The notes beneath the pieces were generated by a model, which was not told the DNA's origin, did not search any database, and worked only from the letters and a program-made list of their open reading frames with translations. A stretch of DNA of 64,000 nucleotides, from assembly GCA_049366815.1 (NCBI GenBank), contig JBMNCO010000101.1, positions 39,407 to 103,406 on the forward strand, written 5' to 3'. A program made the translations under genes and the position numbers. This DNA comes from CAYNYM01 sp049366815 (GTDB lineage Bacteria; Desulfobacterota; DSM-4660; Desulfatiglandales; HGW-15). This document shows, in pieces, positions 25,553 to 32,599 of the stretch (its first letter is position 1; each line of letters starts with the position of its first letter).

Positions 25553-27466
25553 TCATTTATTGAATATACCCACCACCACATCCCATACACGCCTTGGAAG
25601 GGGAACAGGGTCTTTCTTTTTCATGCGGTCGAGATCATGAGCGCGTTCATCTCCATCCTCCTCAACGGCATCTGTTTCAGGGACCTCCTCAAAGAGGGAA
25701 AATCTTAAGACCCCTTGGATAAAGGGGCTTTCCACCGGATCGATATCCAATATCGAGGCATACCTCTGAATCTTCCTGACCGCGGAATCGAGCAACCTCA
25801 GGACCGCCGCGTGGGACAGGCTGAAGCTCGGTTCGAACCGCTGGACCAGCTGATCAAGCAACCCTTCACACTGCTCCGGCCGGTAAGCACCGGCGATTTC
25901 ACACAACGCATTGGCAAAGATTGAAAAGTGTCGAATCTTATCCAGGCTGGAATCTGGCCTTTCAACAATACCGCCCGGCAGACTGCGCATGCTGTATACA
26001 ATGCCTTCGGGGAATTTCCACTCACGTGCGACACTGACCCCCAATTCGTCCAGGGATATCCCCAGGACGTTGAGTGCTGCACGCTGCATGTCCATACCGT
26101 CCTTGACCACCTGGGCCTTTATCTCCGCATATTCTTCAGGAAAATAAAATATCGTCAAATTTTTGCCGAGGTTATGGAGCATGGAACAGATAAAGCCTGC
26201 TTCCAGGTCCTTGATTCCTTCTCGAGCGGCCACATCCCTCGCTATCATGCCGCTCATAAAAGATTTGATCATTTCATCCCTGATCTCCGTTGACGCCGAT
26301 CCCTGCCCGATGTGAGAAAAGAGCACCAGGCTGGAGGCCGCCAGTCTGATCTGCTCATAACCGAGGAGGATGACGGCCTGTTTGATACCGGAAACACCTC
26401 CCTTGGCCTGCCTGTAGAAGGCGGAATTGGCCAGTTTGAGAAGTTTGTTTGTCAGTGCGTAGTCCTTTAAAATGATATGGGCGAGTTCAGATACAGAGGA
26501 TTTACTCTCGAGAGACGTTTTTTCGTTAATCTCCGTAATGCTTGCGGAGAAGGCGGGGAAATCGGTCTTATGCCGCATCCGGCGCAGCAGAAATTCGACG
26601 GTACTATGGGTCTGTTTCTTCCCTGCTGGAGCCTTCATGACTCCCTTTTTCATCCCAAGATAGGCCTCGATATCCTTTTCCATCGCCATGGCATCGGGAT
26701 ATCTGGCCCTCTGTTCTTTTTGCAGCGCCCTCAAAGCGATGCCGTCGATTCCTTTGTCCACATCCTTATTCATCAACGACGGTGCGACACTCGGTTCATA
26801 AAGGATCTTGTAGATCATGGCGAAATCATTCTCAGCATCAACGGCCTTCCGCCCGGTAAGCATCTCATAAAAGATGAGACCGATTGAAAAGACATCCGAA
26901 CTCGGATTGAGAGGCCTTTCAGAGAAGTTCTCCGGCGCCATGTAAGGCAATGAACCCCACACAACATTTCCGTTTTGAACATTCATCCCCAGCTTCTGCG
27001 AGATACCAAAATCAGTGATCCGTGCCACGCCCCCTTTCGAGATCAGGATATTCGACGGCTTGATGTCCCTGTGAACGACCCCGTTCCGATGGGCACAAGC
27101 GACGCCACGAAGGATCTGTTGAATGAGCTTCAGGATCTGAGGTATGGGAAGCGGGCCCTTTCTTAACAGCCGCTCAAGAGACACGCCGTGGACATATTCG
27201 AAAACCAGATAGGGGATTCCTTTCGATTCTCCGGCCTCAAAGATGGGCACGATATTGGGATGTTTCAGCTTCCCTACGATACCGGCCTCTTGGAGCAGTG
27301 ATTTTTGAAGGGAATTCTGATCGGCGGACCCGGCATGAAGGGCCTTGATCGCCACATAACGCTGAAGATAGGCATCCTTTGCCAGGAAAACGGCCCCCTG
27401 GGCTCCCTTGCCGATCCGACGAATGATCTGGAAACGGCCGATCCTGTATGAAACACCCTTTTTCAT
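25553..27466 (-). CDS. Serine/threonine protein kinase fused to HDOD domain
   Basis: The 637-residue protein joins a Hanks-type kinase (residues about 10-270) to an HDOD domain (about 285-510). Kinase signs: glycine loop IGKGAQGAVF, K41, HRDIKPSN with H132-R133-D134, DFGIS at 152-156, and APE in MAPENFS. HDOD signs: ILKDYALTNKLLKLANSAFY, a Gly-rich turn, and HNLGKNLTIFYFPEEY. HDOD is a catalytically weak HD-like fold used in signalling; here phosphorylation may be coupled to it. The C-terminal tail is basic. No transmembrane segment is seen, so it is cytoplasmic. It is convergent with the response regulator, suggesting related control. The architecture is known in Desulfobacterota but not characterised in detail to my knowledge. 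Confidence 0.92.
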   Translation of the reverse strand: MKKGVSYRIGRFQIIRRIGKGAQGAVFLAKDAYLQRYVAIKALHAGSADQNSLQKSLLQEAGIVGKLKHPNIVPIFEAGESKGIPYLVFEYVHGVSLERLLRKGPLPIPQILKLIQQILRGVACAHRNGVVHRDIKPSNILISKGGVARITDFGISQKLGMNVQNGNVVWGSLPYMAPENFSERPLNPSSDVFSIGLIFYEMLTGRKAVDAENDFAMIYKILYEPSVAPSLMNKDVDKGIDGIALRALQKEQRARYPDAMAMEKDIEAYLGMKKGVMKAPAGKKQTHSTVEFLLRRMRHKTDFPAFSASITEINEKTSLESKSSVSELAHIILKDYALTNKLLKLANSAFYRQAKGGVSGIKQAVILLGYEQIRLAASSLVLFSHIGQGSASTEIRDEMIKSFMSGMIARDVAAREGIKDLEAGFICSMLHNLGKNLTIFYFPEEYAEIKAQVVKDGMDMQRAALNVLGISLDELGVSVAREWKFPEGIVYSMRSLPGGIVERPDSSLDKIRHFSIFANALCEIAGAYRPEQCEGLLDQLVQRFEPSFSLSHAAVLRLLDSAVRKIQRYASILDIDPVESPFIQGVLRFSLFEEVPETDAVEEDGDERAHDLDRMKKKDPVPLPRRVWDVVVGIFNK

Positions 27467-27675
27467 CTTGTGAACAAAAGACTCCCCGTATGATTTCAGG
27501 CCGTCGAACGGCGTGACAGATCAGCAAACTTAATATTTTCATTGCGTTGGGGACCATTTTGAGAGGTTTTGGCAAAAAGATCAAGGAGGATCTTACCGGG
27601 CGCAAGGATGACGTCAAAAAGTTCGCCGGGACATGGGAACCGAGGGAGGTGAGGCGCGCCGGGATGTCTTTCCTT

Positions 27676-27704
27676 TTGACCCTGGAGGGAAAATCATCTA
27701 TAGT
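27676..27704 (+). promoter_or_regulatory. Sigma-70-type promoter for the PfkB gene
   Basis: TTGACC (27676-27681), a 17-bp spacer and TATAGT (27699-27704), about 100 bp before the PfkB start. No gene was supported in the rest of 27467-27806. Confidence 0.6.
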
Positions 27705-27806
27705 TCAGGCCAAAATGGAAAGAGATACGGCGGCATACATGAAATGGGCATGCCCTGGGCTTCAACTTCCCTTGCCGACAACCGGCCCCCATGAAAGAGA
27801 AGACTG

Positions 27807-28709
27807 ATGATGAATCGCTACGATATTGTATTTGTAGGTCATTTGGCTACGGCTGAAATTATCCCTTTTGAGGCCCCCCCTTTTATCGAACGGGGCGGTC
27901 CGGCGTTTTTTGGCCCCATAGCGGCTTCCTTCCTCACAAAAAGGATTGCCGCCGTGACAAGAGTAGCCGAGAAGGAAGGAGAGCTTCTGGAACCACTGAA
28001 GGCCGCGGGGGTTCATCTCTTTGTACAGCCCCAAGAGACCGCCCGCATACGGGTCATCCAGACCAGCGGGAATGTGGACGAGAGGCAGATCTTTCTCATA
28101 AAGCGGGGCGGTGACTTCTCCATGAAGGACCTCCCCCCCGTAGAACCCTGCCTGATCCACCTCGGTGGACTGAGCGACAACGAGTTCAGTCTGGAATTCA
28201 TGCGGGAGCTGAAAGGCCGCGGATTCCGTTTGTCAGTGGATATGCAGAGTTTCCTGTGGCAGGTGGACCCCGAGACACAGGCCGTTCATCGGGGAGATAT
28301 ACCGGATAAACACGAGATCCTGCGGATGGTCGATTTCGTCAAGCTTGATGTGATGGAGGCCCTGGCACTGACCGACACCGACGATATCCAGCGCCAGGCG
28401 GAAAGGCTGGAAGACTGGGGGAGTTCCGAGACCCTGATCACGAGTTCAGAAGGGGTGCTGGCTCGCAGCAAGGGGAAAAACACCTATGCAAAATTCACCA
28501 ACAGGAACATTCAGGGAAGAACCGGGCGGGGCGACACCTTTTCAGGTGCCTACCTGGCCTGCAGGCTGACCCATTCCATTGAGGATTCCCTCGCATTCGC
28601 CACAGCGCTCACCTCGATCAAGATGGAATCCATCGGCCCTTTCAAAGGGAGCCTGGAAGATGTGATGGACAGGATGGACCATGGGAACACATTTCAACGG
28701 GTCTTATGA
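27807..28709 (+). CDS. PfkB/ribokinase-family kinase
   Basis: The 300-residue product has the PfkB C-terminal motif with GRTGRGDTFSGAYLA, in which the Asp of GRGD is the catalytic base (family GAGD; here Arg replaces the first Ala). The N-terminal part has GHLATAEI and a GGPAFFGPIAAS segment like the family's GG motif. It phosphorylates a small polyol, sugar or nucleoside in the cytoplasm; the substrate cannot be assigned. It overlaps the next small gene by about four bases if that gene's longer start is used, and is cotranscribed with it. A strong promoter is found 100 bp upstream. Confidence 0.85.
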   Translation: MMNRYDIVFVGHLATAEIIPFEAPPFIERGGPAFFGPIAASFLTKRIAAVTRVAEKEGELLEPLKAAGVHLFVQPQETARIRVIQTSGNVDERQIFLIKRGGDFSMKDLPPVEPCLIHLGGLSDNEFSLEFMRELKGRGFRLSVDMQSFLWQVDPETQAVHRGDIPDKHEILRMVDFVKLDVMEALALTDTDDIQRQAERLEDWGSSETLITSSEGVLARSKGKNTYAKFTNRNIQGRTGRGDTFSGAYLACRLTHSIEDSLAFATALTSIKMESIGPFKGSLEDVMDRMDHGNTFQRVL

Positions 28710-28720
28710 GGGAGGGAAAA

Positions 28721-28987
28721 ATGAGCTACACCAAGGCGGATCTGGAGAAAAAACTGATCGAAATTTACCCTGAGATTAGGAAGTACGGTCTTTCCCTGGC
28801 CCTTGAGTTTGATGAAGGGAAAAACGCCTGGGTCGTCACCTTCAAAAAGGGCGATCACCAGAGGCACGCCTATCTCGACAAAGGCGACGCTGATTCATGC
28901 ATGGAAGGCAATGCCTGCATCTATCTCGGAGTCCTCATCATCCAGTATATCAAGGACCTGGAAGAGGAAATCGCGGCGGATAAATAG
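28721..28987 (+). CDS. Hypothetical 88-residue protein
   Basis: The ATG at 28721 is preceded by GAGGGAGGG, eight bases upstream; a start at 28706 is possible. The product is 88 residues, with an N-terminal helix (KADLEKKLIEIYPEIRKYG), a beta pair around WVVTFKKGDHQRHAY, and a C-terminal helix ending in EEEIAADK. I know of no family with certainty. It is downstream of the PfkB gene by 11 bp, so it is translationally linked and perhaps functionally linked. Confidence 0.75.
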   Translation: MSYTKADLEKKLIEIYPEIRKYGLSLALEFDEGKNAWVVTFKKGDHQRHAYLDKGDADSCMEGNACIYLGVLIIQYIKDLEEEIAADK

Positions 28988-29018
28988 ACCCTGAACGGGA
29001 AAGGCGGGAAGACCTGTA

Positions 29019-29046
29019 TACGGGAAGGGGCTGCAGCCCTTTTCCT
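29019..29046 (+). terminator. Possible terminator after the 88-residue protein gene
   Basis: The imperfect stem GGAAGGGGCTG/CAGCCCTTTTCC has a tight turn and a four-T end. It is in the right place, about 30 bp after the stop codon, but the T-run is short. Confidence 0.4.
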
Positions 29047-29092
29047 GGAGGACCGTTTCGGCGAAACCTCCCAAGGCACAATCGCCGGTCCA

Positions 29093-29233
29093 CTAGCCCC
29101 TGTCCTCAGCAGCCAATTCAGTCAAAATCTCCCTGTTTTTCTGAGTGCGTTTCAGATCCGCCTTCAGGTTCGCCTTATTGGGTTTGCGATGGTTCTTTCG
29201 AATCGCCCTGAGTTTTCGGGTCTTGGATGCCAT
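29093..29233 (-). CDS. Small basic protein (46 aa)
   Basis: The ATG at 29233 has AGAGGAGAGAAGGC upstream. Translation gives 46 residues, starting MASKTRKLRAIRKN and ending LAAEDRG. It is rich in Lys and Arg (roughly a third of residues), predicted as one or two helices. I recall similar small basic proteins of unknown function in Desulfobacterota. It lies directly downstream of the SpoU methyltransferase gene (75-bp gap, same strand), and another basic peptide gene lies upstream of it. Ribosomal or RNA binding is an inference only. Confidence 0.7.
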   Translation of the reverse strand: MASKTRKLRAIRKNHRKPNKANLKADLKRTQKNREILTELAAEDRG

Positions 29234-29308
29234 GCCTTCTCTCCTCTCTCATCATCAAACGTATCGAAATTTCTCTTTTTATTCTTTCTCTTTATTAATG
29301 TCAAGCTT

Positions 29309-30133
29309 CTAATCGATCCCGGATTTTTTACGGAAAGGCCTTCCCGCGCCTCGCACTGGTCCTCTTCCCGCAAAATTTCCTTTCACGGCACTGCTTTTCC
29401 ATACATAGAGTGCGATACCCGTGGCGAGAGCCGCGTTCAGAGATTCCACCCCGGGTTCCATGGGAATGCCCACAGACGGCCGGTGCCTGCAGGCCTCTGG
29501 AAGTCCCGGGCCTTCCAGACCGGGCAGAAGACCGAAAGTCCGTGGAAACCTGTAGTCCCCGATGGATAGACCTCCGGTGGAAAGGGTGATGACCGGGACG
29601 TCGGATTCGGCGAGTTCGTCTATGCCAGGCCCCTTAACCAGCGGGATTCTGAAAAGATTGCTCCCCGCGACCCTGAAGGACTTGGGGTGAAACGGGTGTG
29701 CGGCTCCTCTCAACAAAATGACACGTGCAACGCCGAAGGCCGCGGCGGACCGAATGACCGCTCCGACATTTGACGGGTCTTGAAAGGGGACGAACAGGGT
29801 ACAGCCCTGCGGCCAGTCTCTTCTGTTCCACAGGGGCAGGGGATCACAGCGGACCAGAAGCAGGGGCTGATTCGTCCCGAAGACATCTATCCGCCTGAAC
29901 AGCTCGGGATTCAAACGATAGAGGGGGATATCTCCCGGAATCCCCGGGGCCTCCTGTTTTCCGGTAAGGACCATGCCCCCGCATCGTTCAGGAAAATCCT
30001 CAAGGACCTCTCGGACCTGTTTGGGTCCTGAGAGGAGAGTCATACCCGCCTTTTTGACTCCCGGCCCGCTCAAGAGCGACAACATCTCTTTGAAAGAGGG
30101 ATTGTTGCGGCTGGTAATGGCTTTGACCCTCAT
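29309..30133 (-). CDS. SpoU/TrmH-family RNA methyltransferase
   Basis: The ATG at 30133 (MRVKAITSRNNP) is the likely start; an extension to 30187 exists. The 274-residue protein has the SPOUT trefoil-knot motifs: VPFQDPSNVGAVIRSAAAFG (motif 1, family NPxNxGxxxR), LPGLEGPGLPE (family GxEGxGL variant) and SVGIPMEPGVESLNAALATGIALY (motif 3, family IPMxxxxxSLNVxxAxxIxxYE). The knot binds S-adenosylmethionine to 2'-O-methylate rRNA or tRNA. The basic N-terminal domain (residues 1-95) is a substrate-recognition part. The target is not assignable. Small basic-protein genes flank it on both sides. Confidence 0.85.
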   Translation of the reverse strand: MRVKAITSRNNPSFKEMLSLLSGPGVKKAGMTLLSGPKQVREVLEDFPERCGGMVLTGKQEAPGIPGDIPLYRLNPELFRRIDVFGTNQPLLLVRCDPLPLWNRRDWPQGCTLFVPFQDPSNVGAVIRSAAAFGVARVILLRGAAHPFHPKSFRVAGSNLFRIPLVKGPGIDELAESDVPVITLSTGGLSIGDYRFPRTFGLLPGLEGPGLPEACRHRPSVGIPMEPGVESLNAALATGIALYVWKSSAVKGNFAGRGPVRGAGRPFRKKSGID

Positions 30134-30252
30134 GATGGTCCTTGCTCCCATGGAACACGGCTCGTCAAACGCGCCGAACCGTCTCAAGAATCCTCACTAT
30201 AACACGGGGGGCTTCCTGTAGGGACCGTGATGCACTTTCAAGAGGCATCAAA

Positions 30253-30357
30253 CTACTTCGACGCCGTTTCTTTGTTCTTTTGTTTCAATCGTTTCTTTTT
30301 GCGCCTGCGCCGCCGGTCTATTTCTCGACGGCGCTCACTTTTTTTGTGGCTTCCCAT
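30253..30357 (-). CDS. Small highly basic protein (34 aa)
   Basis: The ATG at 30357 has AGGAGAGGG, nine bases upstream. The 34 residues start MGSHKKSERRREIDRRRR and end NKETASK; about two thirds are Lys, Arg or Glu. It resembles a ribosome-associated or nucleic-acid-binding helix. It lies upstream of the SpoU gene on the same strand (119-bp gap) with a recognisable promoter (30505). Its own SD makes it likely to be translated. Confidence 0.6.
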   Translation of the reverse strand: MGSHKKSERRREIDRRRRRKKKRLKQKNKETASK

Positions 30358-30504
30358 GATCTATCGCCCTCTCCTATTTATTTCTCAAAGTCTTTCAGGC
30401 ATCATGCAACCGATGCCGTTCTCATCACTACGACGCGCACCTTTACTCTGCTCCATCGCAAAATAAAAGACGTGACGGCTCAGCGTGTCATCTGTTGGGC
30501 ACTA

Positions 30505-30534
30505 TCTATAAATGCAACAGCGCCTGTTAGTCAA
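30505..30534 (-). promoter_or_regulatory. Sigma-70-type promoter for the small basic protein and SpoU
   Basis: TTGACT (30529-30534), an 18-bp spacer and TATAGA (30505-30510), read on the minus strand. Leader of about 140 bases to the start at 30357. Confidence 0.5.
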
Positions 30535-30609
30535 CAATAAAGACATCATTCCGGAGCTGAATCAGCACCCATGATGCCTTGAGTGGGATGCAAAACCCTC
30601 ACTTTCCTG

Positions 30610-30731
30610 TTGACCCCCGCAGGATCTTCCCCTATATTTCGGCGGTGTCTTGGATCCAATCCGCGATAGCAAGGCATCCAGGTCCGACGAAAATTCCCGG
30701 CCCTGAAACGGGACCTGGGCCGGGATTTCAC
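30610..30731 (+). promoter_or_regulatory. Promoter and leader hairpin of speE
   Basis: TTGACC (30610-30615), a 17-bp spacer and TATATT (30633-30638) form a good promoter. The ~107-base leader contains the stem TCCCGGCCC/GGGCCGGGA (about 30693-30730), just ahead of the AAAGGA site of speE. Confidence 0.6.
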
Positions 30732-30751
30732 TATCTCACAAAGGAATGCTC

Positions 30752-31654
30752 ATGATAGAAAAAGAGGGCAAAGTGATCGGCCTGGTCGATCACGAAACCG
30801 GTGCAAGTCAGGCCCTGGGGCTGTGGTTTCAGGACAGCATTGAATTTGGTCACGGCTGCACCGTCAACATCAAGATCAGAAATGTGCTCTACCACGGGCG
30901 CTCGGGTTTTCAGGAAATTGTCATCCTCGAAACCGAGAAACTGGGAAGGATGCTCGTTATCGACGGGATCACCATGCTCACGGAATTTGATGAGCATGCC
31001 TATCATGAAATGATCGTACACCCTCCCCTTCTCGTGCACCCAAACCCCAAAAGGGTGCTGGTCATCGGTGGCGGAGACGGTGGAACGGTGCGCGAAACGC
31101 TCAGGCACCCGGAAGTCGAGGCCGTACACCTCTGCGAGATCGACGAGGCGGTGGTCACATCGTGCCGCAGGTACCTCCCCTCCCTGGCCTCATGCTTTGA
31201 TGACCCGAGGGTGGAGGTCTTCTATGAGGACGGTGCACGGTTTGTGAGGGAACATCCGGACTCCTATGAGATCATCATTGTGGATTCGACCGATCCGGTC
31301 GGCCCCGGACAGATCCTGTTTCAGCGGCCGTTTTACGAGGATATGAAACGCGCGCTCACGGACCAGGGGATTGCCGTCACGCAGTGCGAATCCATCTATC
31401 TCCACGAAAGTGTAATCAGGGGGGTTTATTCCTTTGCAAAGCAATTGTATCCGAAACTGGGCTATTACTACACCATGGTTCCCACCTACCCAAGCGGGCT
31501 GATCGGCTTCTTCTTCTGCTCCCGGGGGCCGGACCCTATCCAGGACCTTGATGAAGCCCGTGCCGAAAAATTGGACGGGTTAAGGTATTACACGCCGGGT
31601 GTCCACCGCGCGGCCTTTGCCCTGCCCCGATTCGCCACGAAATATTTCGAATAA
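30752..31654 (+). CDS. speE: Polyamine aminopropyltransferase (spermidine synthase)
   Basis: The ATG at 30752 has AAAGGA six bases upstream; an ATG at 30746 is too close to it. The 300-residue protein has the family motifs LVIDGITMLTEFDEHAYHEM, the decarboxylated-SAM-binding VIGGGDGGTVRE, CEIDEAVV and IIVDSTDPVGPG, with the catalytic Asp in the last one. It transfers aminopropyl from decarboxylated SAM to putrescine (or a related diamine). Its promoter has a hairpin leader. The partner enzyme speD is not in the window. Confidence 0.95.
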   Translation: MIEKEGKVIGLVDHETGASQALGLWFQDSIEFGHGCTVNIKIRNVLYHGRSGFQEIVILETEKLGRMLVIDGITMLTEFDEHAYHEMIVHPPLLVHPNPKRVLVIGGGDGGTVRETLRHPEVEAVHLCEIDEAVVTSCRRYLPSLASCFDDPRVEVFYEDGARFVREHPDSYEIIIVDSTDPVGPGQILFQRPFYEDMKRALTDQGIAVTQCESIYLHESVIRGVYSFAKQLYPKLGYYYTMVPTYPSGLIGFFFCSRGPDPIQDLDEARAEKLDGLRYYTPGVHRAAFALPRFATKYFE

Positions 31655-31753
31655 AAGGACCCACGCCCTTGCGGTGCGTGGATTCTTTAAATTGAGGTTT
31701 CCGCCCAAGCAGCGGAAAGCAGGGGCCGGGATTTTCTCGGAGTTTAAGAACAG

Positions 31754-32599
31754 TTATAGGACAGGTTCGAGTTCCAGACTCAGGTCCACCGCGCGTGCCG
31801 AATGCGTGAGAGCCCCGATGGAGATCACATCAACGCCGGTCCCGGCGACCTCCCTGATGTTATCAAGGTTGACGTTTCCAGAGGCCTCGGTGACAACCCT
31901 GCCGGCCGCGATTTTTGCGGCCTGCGCCATCATCTCGCAGGACATGTTATCCAGCAGAACCACGTCCGCTCCGGCCTCGATGGCCTCCTTCAAACCGGCC
32001 AGGTCTTCCACCTCCACCTCCACCTTCAGGGTGTGGGGCGCCCTTTCCCTGGCCAGAAGGACCGCCCTGGCAACCGAACCGGCCGCCACGATGTGATTGT
32101 CTTTGATCAGGATGCCGTCGTAGAGGCCCATTCTGTGGTTGAAGCCGCCCCCCATTCGTACGGCATATTTGTCCAGAACCCGGAGGCCGGGGGCGGTCTT
32201 TCTCGTATCCACGATCCTCACCCTTGCCGGGCCCGCCCTTTCGATGAAACGCCTCGTCAGCGTGGCCACGCCGCACATCCTCTGAAGAATGTTCAGCGCA
32301 GTGCGCTCCCCCATGAGGATGGCCCGGGCAGACCCCTTGATCAGGCCCAGCCTGTCCCCCGCCGCCACCTTCTGCCCGTCCTCGTACAGGGTCTCAAATG
32401 CAGTGTCCGGCCGGAGGAGTTGGAAGACCCGGCGGAAAACCCAAAGACCTGCAAGAACCAGGTCCTCTTTGGCCAGAAGGGTGGCCCTTCCTTGGGCCGA
32501 TGCATCCACCACGGCCTCGGTTGTCAGGTCTCCGTCACCGATGTCCTCGGCCAGGGCCCGTTCAATAATGCGGTCTACCGCCGGGGTGTATTCAATCAT
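31754..32599 (-). CDS. nadC: Nicotinate-nucleotide diphosphorylase (carboxylating)
   Basis: The 281-residue product carries NadC motifs: LAEDIGDGDLTTEAV near the start, HRMGLYDGILIKDNHI, KVEVEVEDL and VLLDNMSCEMM, and an ending with TGVDVISIGALTHSARAVDLSLEL. It converts quinolinate and PRPP to nicotinate mononucleotide for de novo NAD synthesis. It overlaps the 3' end of valS by eight bp, so the two share a transcript. The ATG at 32599 is strong. Confidence 0.96.
   Translation of the reverse strand: MIEYTPAVDRIIERALAEDIGDGDLTTEAVVDASAQGRATLLAKEDLVLAGLWVFRRVFQLLRPDTAFETLYEDGQKVAAGDRLGLIKGSARAILMGERTALNILQRMCGVATLTRRFIERAGPARVRIVDTRKTAPGLRVLDKYAVRMGGGFNHRMGLYDGILIKDNHIVAAGSVARAVLLARERAPHTLKVEVEVEDLAGLKEAIEAGADVVLLDNMSCEMMAQAAKIAAGRVVTEASGNVNLDNIREVAGTGVDVISIGALTHSARAVDLSLELEPVL

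Noticed and set aside
27547..27807. 86-residue + strand frame before the PfkB gene
   Set aside because: TTG start without a ribosome-binding site, and the PfkB promoter (27676-27704) lies inside it.
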